Made by a program: the position numbers and the translations under genes
Source of the DNA: Streptomyces tsukubensis
Lineage (GTDB): Bacteria > Actinomycetota > Actinomycetes > Streptomycetales > Streptomycetaceae
Direction of reading: 5' to 3'
DNA: 64,000 nt
NCBI RefSeq assembly: GCF_009296025.1
Contig: NZ_CP045178.1
Location: 4,588,001-4,652,000 of the forward strand
Notes under the pieces: generated by a model
Told to the model about the DNA's origin: nothing
Database searches by the model: none
The model's input: the letters and a program-made list of their open reading frames with translations, nothing else
Shown: positions 58,904 through 64,000 of the stretch, piece after piece
Position numbering within the stretch: the stretch's first letter is position 1
How the letters are laid out: the number at the start of each line of letters is the position of its first letter

Positions 58904-61348
58904 TCAGCTACCGGCTCCCTGAAGGTCGGAGGGCGCCACCCGGTCGAAGAACTCGACCTTGTCACCGCCGTCCTTCCCCGGAACGCCGAGGGGACCGCCG
59001 CCGCTCGGTCCGCTGCCGCTGCCGCCCGGGTCGCTGCCGTTGAGGAGATACGCCTGCGCCTCACCGACGTGGAAGTACATCCCGTGCAGTTCGAGTGAAC
59101 CGTCCGCCAACCGCCCGGCCACCGACTCGTGCGCCCGCAGATGCTCCAACTGCTGCACCACATTGACCAGGCAGAGCTGCTCCACCGTGTCGGCGGGCTC
59201 ACGTCCCGCGAGGCCGGCCCGGGGCCTGCCGCCGTCGGTCAGCCGCGCCAGGCTGGGGCCCCCGTGGCTGAGCCATCGCCGCAGCGGCGTCGTCGGTTCT
59301 CCGCCGCTCGCGGCAGGCGGGGGTCCCGGGGTGGTCACGGGCGTCTTCGAGGCGTTGTCCAGCAGAGCCTGCATCGCGCCACAGCCGGAGTGCCCGCATA
59401 CCGTGATGCTGCGTACGCGAAGGACATCCACCGCATATTCGATGGCCGCCGCCACCGAGTCGTCGCCGGACTCGGCGCCGGGCAACGGCACCAGATTGCC
59501 GACGTTGCGCACCGTGAACAGGTCACCGGGGCCGCTCGACGTGATCATGCTGGTGACCAGCCGGGAGTCCGCGCAGGTCAGGAAGAGCTGGGAGGGCTGC
59601 TGTCCCTCTCTCGCGAGACGGGCCAGCTCGCCTCGCACCTGCGGCGCTGTGTCGCGCTGGAAGGCGCTGATACCCGAGGCCAGTTGGTGGCCACCTCTGT
59701 GCACGGAGTCGCTCGGCGCGTCCGGGCGGTCGCAGTGGTGGTTGTGCCAGGGGGCCCACGGCCTGCAACAGGTCTGCGCGGAGCTGCCCTGGTCGGTGAT
59801 CCGGGTGCCTGCGCGGCCTGTCATTTCCACGGTCCCGCCCTGTGTGGTGTGTGAGAGCTGCCAGTCGTTGAGCGTCTCGTAGGCAGCGTGATCCATGTAT
59901 GAGCCGTCGAGTTCCACGACGACCGCCGAGCCACGGGGTACGCCGTGCAGCGCGCGGCTCAGCCGTGGCACAGCGAGGAACGTCAGCTGCCCGCGCACGC
60001 GCAAGTGGTGTGTGCCGTCCTTCTCGGTGCGGGTGATCCGGGTGTGGGTCAGCCGGTGGAGGGCGACTCCGACGGCGACAGCGATACCAAGGGCCACGCC
60101 TTCGAGAACGCCGAGGAAGACGACGCCCAGCGTGGTGACGGTGTAGACGAGGATCTCGCGGTGGCGGGTGACGGTCCTGATGTGGTGCGGATTGACCATC
60201 GCCGCACCGACGGACATGACCAGCGCGGCGAGCACGGAGAGCGGGATCAGCTCCAGGACGGGGACCAGGAGCAGCGCGGCGATCAGTACCCATACGCCGT
60301 GCAGCATCGTCGAGTGGCGACTGACCGCCCCCGCCCTGATGTTGGCGGAACTGCGGACGGCGACCCCGGCGACGGGCAGCCCGCCCAGGGCGCCGGAGGT
60401 GATGTTGGCCGCGCCCTGGCCGAGCAACTCCCGGTCGAGACCGGAGCGGGGCACGCGGGCGGCCTGGTCCGGGCGGCCCGCGACGAGTTTGTCGACGGCG
60501 ACCGCGCCGAGCAGCGACTGAACGCTGGTGACGAGCGTGACGGTGACGACCCCGGCGACCAAGGAGAGAACAGGGCCTTCCGGCAGGCCGGGCAGTGCGT
60601 GGTTGCTCCAGGAAGGCAGGTCGACCTTGGGCAGGGACAGCCCGGCGAACGAGGCCACCGCGGTGGCGGCGACCACGGCGATCAGAGCGGCGGGGACCTT
60701 GCGCGCGAGCTGACCTCCGCGCCCCGGCAACCGGGGCCAGAGGAAGAGGACGGCGAGGGTCAGCGCGCTCATCGACAGCGCTGACCAGTGCACATCCGCC
60801 AACTGCGCGGGCAGGCCAAGGAGGTTGTCGAGGACGGAGCTCTGGGGTGTGCCACCGATCACCACATGTGCCTGGGCGACGGCGATGGTCACACCGATCC
60901 CGGCCAGCATGCCGTGGACGATGGCAGGGCTCACGGCGAGTGCGGAGCGGGCCACCTTGAGGAGCGCCAGGCCGAGTTGGGCGAGGCCGGCCGCGACGGT
61001 GATGGCGCAGGTGGCGCGCCAGCCGTACTGATGGATCAGATCCGCGGTGACCACGGTGAGGCCGGCCGCGGGTCCACTGACCTGGAGTGGTGAGCCCCCG
61101 AACCGGCCGGCTACGAGCCCGCCCACGGCGGCGGCCACGAGCCCGGCCTGTAGCGGGGCTCCGGTGGCGAGCGCGATGCCCAGCGAGAGGGGCAGCGCGA
61201 TGAGGAAGACAGCGACGGAGGCCGACAGATCGGCGCCCGCGATACGGAACTTACGACGGGGCGGAACCGGCGGCGGTGAGTGGGACACCGCGTCACCGGG
61301 TGGGGGCGGAGCGCCCTGCGGGGCGCGAGTGGATACGCAGGCAGACAT
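58904..61348 (-). CDS. SulP anion transporter fused to beta-carbonic anhydrase
   Basis: An 814-aa fusion. The SulP part (about 1-480) has roughly ten TM helices, begins with DLSASVAVFLIALPLSLGIALATG, and ends in a short STAS-like part (HHLRVRGQLTFLAVPRLSRAL). The C-terminal beta-carbonic anhydrase (about 570-770) has the zinc ligands in LTCADSRL (Cys and Asp-Arg dyad) and VCGHSGCGAM (His, Cys). A Gly/Ser-rich tail follows. Such fusions are thought to import bicarbonate or sulfate-type anions and interconvert CO2/HCO3-. ATG at 61348 has GGAGGAG upstream; the ORF to 61408 is not needed. Confidence 0.93.
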   Translation of the reverse strand: MSACVSTRAPQGAPPPPGDAVSHSPPPVPPRRKFRIAGADLSASVAVFLIALPLSLGIALATGAPLQAGLVAAAVGGLVAGRFGGSPLQVSGPAAGLTVVTADLIHQYGWRATCAITVAAGLAQLGLALLKVARSALAVSPAIVHGMLAGIGVTIAVAQAHVVIGGTPQSSVLDNLLGLPAQLADVHWSALSMSALTLAVLFLWPRLPGRGGQLARKVPAALIAVVAATAVASFAGLSLPKVDLPSWSNHALPGLPEGPVLSLVAGVVTVTLVTSVQSLLGAVAVDKLVAGRPDQAARVPRSGLDRELLGQGAANITSGALGGLPVAGVAVRSSANIRAGAVSRHSTMLHGVWVLIAALLLVPVLELIPLSVLAALVMSVGAAMVNPHHIRTVTRHREILVYTVTTLGVVFLGVLEGVALGIAVAVGVALHRLTHTRITRTEKDGTHHLRVRGQLTFLAVPRLSRALHGVPRGSAVVVELDGSYMDHAAYETLNDWQLSHTTQGGTVEMTGRAGTRITDQGSSAQTCCRPWAPWHNHHCDRPDAPSDSVHRGGHQLASGISAFQRDTAPQVRGELARLAREGQQPSQLFLTCADSRLVTSMITSSGPGDLFTVRNVGNLVPLPGAESGDDSVAAAIEYAVDVLRVRSITVCGHSGCGAMQALLDNASKTPVTTPGPPPAASGGEPTTPLRRWLSHGGPSLARLTDGGRPRAGLAGREPADTVEQLCLVNVVQQLEHLRAHESVAGRLADGSLELHGMYFHVGEAQAYLLNGSDPGGSGSGPSGGGPLGVPGKDGGDKVEFFDRVAPSDLQGAGS

Positions 61349-61693
61349 GTTTCCCGTCTCCTCCGGGGCAGCGCGGTCGCGGAACAAGGGGTCGCGGCCG
61401 TGGGTCACGGCGTACTGCGGCGGGATTTCTCAACGCTTCGGTAAACGGATCGTAATTCAAGGTAAAGACATCGACAGGATTTTCGGTGCAAATGGGTCAA
61501 TGGATCACTCTAAATGGTGATTAGTCATTTTGTACGGCTTGTCGGTGTATGACAGATCGCGGGGCGTGCGAGGTTGACGGCGCCGCGGCTGGGCCCGGGG
61601 CGTACGGCCGTGCCGGCCGGCGTCTCGCGGCCATCACCCGGGTGGACAGCCGCGCCCGACAACCCCCGACTCGAAGGAAGCAGGTGGGCGGAG
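61349..61693. promoter_or_regulatory. AT-rich divergent promoter region
   Basis: From about 61432 to 61545 the sequence is unusually AT-rich for this genome, with GATCAC / GTGATT half-sites (61503-61508 and 61517-61522) flanking a TCTAAATG spacer. It separates divergent SulP-CA and lipoprotein genes. AT-rich tracts of this kind are typical of Lsr2-bound or strongly regulated promoters. No gene is seen in the gap. Confidence 0.5.
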
Positions 61694-62968
61694 ATGGCCG
61701 CCACCAGGAGGATCACCGCAGGTGTCACTGTCGCCGCCGCGTGCGCGGTCGCGCTCGCGGGCTGTGGTGAACAACCCCGAGAAGAGAGGCCGGTGCCGCC
61801 GAAGAAGGCGGCACCGGCACCGGCGCCCAAGAACGCGGTACGGCTCATCGGCGACGGCTCGACCGCCTTCACCGGCAGCCAACCCCGGCTGGCGAGACCC
61901 GAACGACTGAGACCCGGCCAGAAGCCCCCGCAGTTCGTGGTGTTCTCGTGGGACGGTGCGGGCGAGGACAGCCAGAAGCTGTTCTCGCACTTCCGCAAGG
62001 TCGCCAAGGCCAACAAGGCGACGATGACGTACTTCCTCAGCGGTGTGTACATGCTTCCCGAGGAGGAGCGGAATCTCTACCACGCGCCACAGCACTCATC
62101 CGGCCGTTCCGACATCGGCTTCAACGACCGCACGGGCATCGCGAACACCGTGGCGCAGCTGCGAGGCGCCTGGCTTGAGGGCAACGAGATCGGCACCCAC
62201 TTCAACGGCCACTTCTGCGGGAAGGACGGAGGGGTCGGGCAGTGGTCCGTGGATGAGTGGAAGAGCGAGATCCGCCAGGCCAAGAGCTTCGTGAAGGCGT
62301 GGAAGTCGCACACGGGGCTGAAGGGCGAGGCGCCGCTCCCGTTCGACTACGAGAAGGAGCTCATCGGGGGCAGGACCCCGTGTCTGGAGGGGCAGAAGAA
62401 CTTCATCGAGGCCGGCCGGGACATGGGCTTCCGCTACGACACCAGCGGCGTCAACGACCAGGTGTGGCCGAAGAAGAAGCAGGGCCTCTGGGACCTGTCG
62501 ATGCAACTGGTGCCCGTCCCCGGCCGCTCCTTCGAGACCCTGACCATGGACTACAACTTCATGGTCAACCAGTCGGGCACCGCCACCCAGGGCGACCCCG
62601 ACAAACACGCCTACTGGGGTGACCAGATGCGTGACGGGCTGCTGCAAGGGTTCGAGCGCGCCTACCGGGGCAACCGCGCTCCTCTCGTCATCGGCAACCA
62701 CTTCGAGTCGTGGAACGGCGGCGCCTACATGCGGGCCGTCGAGCAGACCATCGAGCGGGTCTGCACCCGCAGCGAGGTGCGCTGCGTGTCGTTCCGTCAG
62801 CTCGCCGACTGGCTCGACGCCCAGGACCCGAAGCTGCTCGCCCGTCTGAGCGGCCTCGGCGTCGGAAAGGCCCCGAAGGAAGGCTGGGCGTCGTTCCTCT
62901 CCGCCCGGCCCGCACCGGCTCCCAAGGGCGTGCCCGGCGCCCCGGCGGTCAAGCCGGCTGAGCGGTAG
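61694..62968 (+). CDS. Lipoprotein with polysaccharide deacetylase-like fold
   Basis: A 424-aa secreted lipoprotein. The signal AATRRITAGVTVAAACAVAL ends in a lipobox LAGC (Cys about 23). The body resembles the NodB/polysaccharide deacetylase barrel: FVVFSWDGAGED (motif 1 Asp), EIGTHFNGHFCG (H-x3-H, motif 2), and RYDTSGVNDQVWPKK with a late Trp/Asp region. SFETLTMDYNFMVNQSG and VIGNHFESWNGGAYM complete the set. Its closest role is a metal-dependent esterase/deacetylase acting on cell-wall glycan, but motif spacing is unusual and activity is unproven. The last 60 residues are Ala/Pro/Lys-rich. It overlaps the convergent ATPase gene by 20 bp. Confidence 0.82.
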   Translation: MAATRRITAGVTVAAACAVALAGCGEQPREERPVPPKKAAPAPAPKNAVRLIGDGSTAFTGSQPRLARPERLRPGQKPPQFVVFSWDGAGEDSQKLFSHFRKVAKANKATMTYFLSGVYMLPEEERNLYHAPQHSSGRSDIGFNDRTGIANTVAQLRGAWLEGNEIGTHFNGHFCGKDGGVGQWSVDEWKSEIRQAKSFVKAWKSHTGLKGEAPLPFDYEKELIGGRTPCLEGQKNFIEAGRDMGFRYDTSGVNDQVWPKKKQGLWDLSMQLVPVPGRSFETLTMDYNFMVNQSGTATQGDPDKHAYWGDQMRDGLLQGFERAYRGNRAPLVIGNHFESWNGGAYMRAVEQTIERVCTRSEVRCVSFRQLADWLDAQDPKLLARLSGLGVGKAPKEGWASFLSARPAPAPKGVPGAPAVKPAER

Positions 62969-63971
62969 CGGCGGAGGCCTCCCGACTTCCTCTCAGGGTG
63001 GCCGTCCCGCCCTCCCGCAGGACGAAAGCGGGGTCGACCTGTGCGGCCAGGTCGGCCCCGGTCCGCTCGTTGCCCCAGCTCTTCGCGTTCTTCAGATGGA
63101 AGTGCACGGTCTGCCGGGTGAAGCGCTCCCAGTCGCGCCGCCCGTACGACGCGTCCACCGTGGCCCTGAGGGTGCGCAGCGCGGCCCTGTTGGGCTCTTC
63201 CAGGGTGTCGAAACGGGCGGGCCGCCCCTTCTCCATGGCCCGTACCCAATCGGACTGGCCGAAGGGGACGAGGAAGTCCTCGCCGGTCTCCTCCCGCAGG
63301 AAGTCGATGTCGTCCTGACCCTGCACCTTGTTGCCGACGACCTTGAGCGCGACCCCGAAGTCCCGTGCGTACTCCTTGTACTGCCGGTAGACCGATACGC
63401 CCTTGCGGGTCGGCTCCGCCACCAGGAACGTCATGTCGAAACGGGTGAACATGCCGGAGGCGAAGGAGTCGGAACCCGCGGTCATGTCGACGACGACGTA
63501 CTCGTCACGCCCGTCGGCGAGATGGTTCAGGCACAGCTCGACCGCTCCGACCTTGGAGTGGTAGCAGGCCACACCGAGGTCGGCCTCGGTGAACGGGCCC
63601 GTGGCCATCAGCCGGACCTCACCGTCGTCCAGCGCGACGCGGCGGGCACACGCGTCGTACACCGGATTGTCCTCGCGCAGCCGGAGCAGCCGTGAACCCT
63701 CGCCCGGCGGGGTGGTCTTGATCATCGTCTCCGCGCCGGTGATCCTGGGGTTGCTGCCGCGCAGATAGTTCTTGATCAGCGAAAGCCTGGCACCCATCGC
63801 GGGAAGCGAGGCGGCCTCCTCCTCGTCGAGGCCGAGGGCCGCTCCCAGGTGCTGGTTGATATCGGCGTCCACAGCCATGACGGGGGACGTGGTGGTGGCG
63901 AGGTGGCGGATGAAGAGCGACGACAGCGTGGTCTTGCCGCTGCCGCCCTTCCCGACGAAAGCGATCTTCAT
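62949..63971 (-). CDS. ParA/CooC-like P-loop ATPase
   Basis: A 340-aa MinD/ParA-superfamily ATPase. The deviant Walker A is AFVGKGGSGKTTLSSL at the N-terminus, the switch I Asp is in VMAVDADINQHLG, Walker B is YVVVDMTAGSDSF, and the middle reads LVAEPTRKGVSVYRQYKEYARDFG. This layout is near CooC/nickel-insertion ATPases and to septum-site-determining proteins of actinobacteria, and the function here is not assigned. ATG at 63971 (MKIAFVGKGG) is preferred over a GTG-type start up to 63980. The gene runs to near the right edge, so its promoter is mostly outside. Confidence 0.85.
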   Translation of the reverse strand: MKIAFVGKGGSGKTTLSSLFIRHLATTTSPVMAVDADINQHLGAALGLDEEEAASLPAMGARLSLIKNYLRGSNPRITGAETMIKTTPPGEGSRLLRLREDNPVYDACARRVALDDGEVRLMATGPFTEADLGVACYHSKVGAVELCLNHLADGRDEYVVVDMTAGSDSFASGMFTRFDMTFLVAEPTRKGVSVYRQYKEYARDFGVALKVVGNKVQGQDDIDFLREETGEDFLVPFGQSDWVRAMEKGRPARFDTLEEPNRAALRTLRATVDASYGRRDWERFTRQTVHFHLKNAKSWGNERTGADLAAQVDPAFVLREGGTATLRGSREASAATAQPA

Positions 63972-64000
63972 GTTCACCAAGGGTAATGGCTGGATAGCAC

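Noticed and set aside
61503..61522. GATCAC/GTGATT inverted repeat as a Crp site
   Set aside because: The half-sites face the wrong way for GTG-N6-GNCAC, and the spacing does not fit.

Overview
The window is high-GC actinobacterial chromosome and almost certainly Streptomyces. Evidence: strong G/C third-position bias; a WblA-type WhiB protein; rare TTA (bldA-type) codons confined to a mobile element; a parS site of Streptomyces type; many GTG starts; and gene orders (ask-asd; wblA beside a class A PBP; crp-nth-NUDIX-MarP-like protease-hydrolase-holin-nhaA-acs) that match my memory of the S. coelicolor chromosome core. No comparison was run.

Layout. 1-4.8 kb: end of aspartokinase, asd, then an ECF sigma factor translationally coupled to a one-TM extracytoplasmic protein. 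4.9-14.7 kb: SURF1, an S9 peptidase broken by an 8-bp duplication, htpG, a lipoprotein with a duplicated domain, an ornithine cyclodeaminase-family enzyme, an FkbM methyltransferase and a GT2 glycosyltransferase. 14.9-27.6 kb: a 1427-residue STAND NTPase with about 14 WD40 repeats, a MetRS with unusual signature motifs, a DUF3291 protein, a large HelD-like ATPase with a long C-terminal extension, and a membrane protein with Ser at every third residue for 27 triplets.

28.8-34.7 kb is a degenerate integrative element in tRNA-Pro(CGG), bounded by perfect 45-bp repeats. It keeps a pSAM2/KorSA-like GntR repressor, several small AICE-type genes, a second GntR gene, and only the C-terminal end of an integrase. 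It also carries a visibly lower-GC two-gene operon: an unrecognised 219-aa protein followed by an XRE-ImmA/IrrE metallopeptidase. A 152-bp imperfect palindrome lies between this operon and the integrase remnant. The operon is my best candidate for an undescribed system.

34.9-64 kb returns to core chromosome: Pr6Pr membrane protein, metallophosphoesterase, GatB/YqeY protein, PBP, wblA, two ArsA-like ATPases, DUF4177 and RidA proteins, NUDIX and MBL hydrolases, crp (with a Crp-type site upstream), nth with a long Lys/Ala tail, a CoA-diphosphatase-type NUDIX protein (with a G-quadruplex motif upstream), a MarP-like protease, an epoxide-hydrolase-like enzyme, a holin-family protein, nhaA, acs, a SulP-carbonic anhydrase fusion, a deacetylase-like lipoprotein and a ParA/CooC-like ATPase that runs to the right edge.

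More than a dozen non-coding gaps hold short tandem repeats (7-36 bp units), and one palindromic element occurs twice, in opposite orientations.
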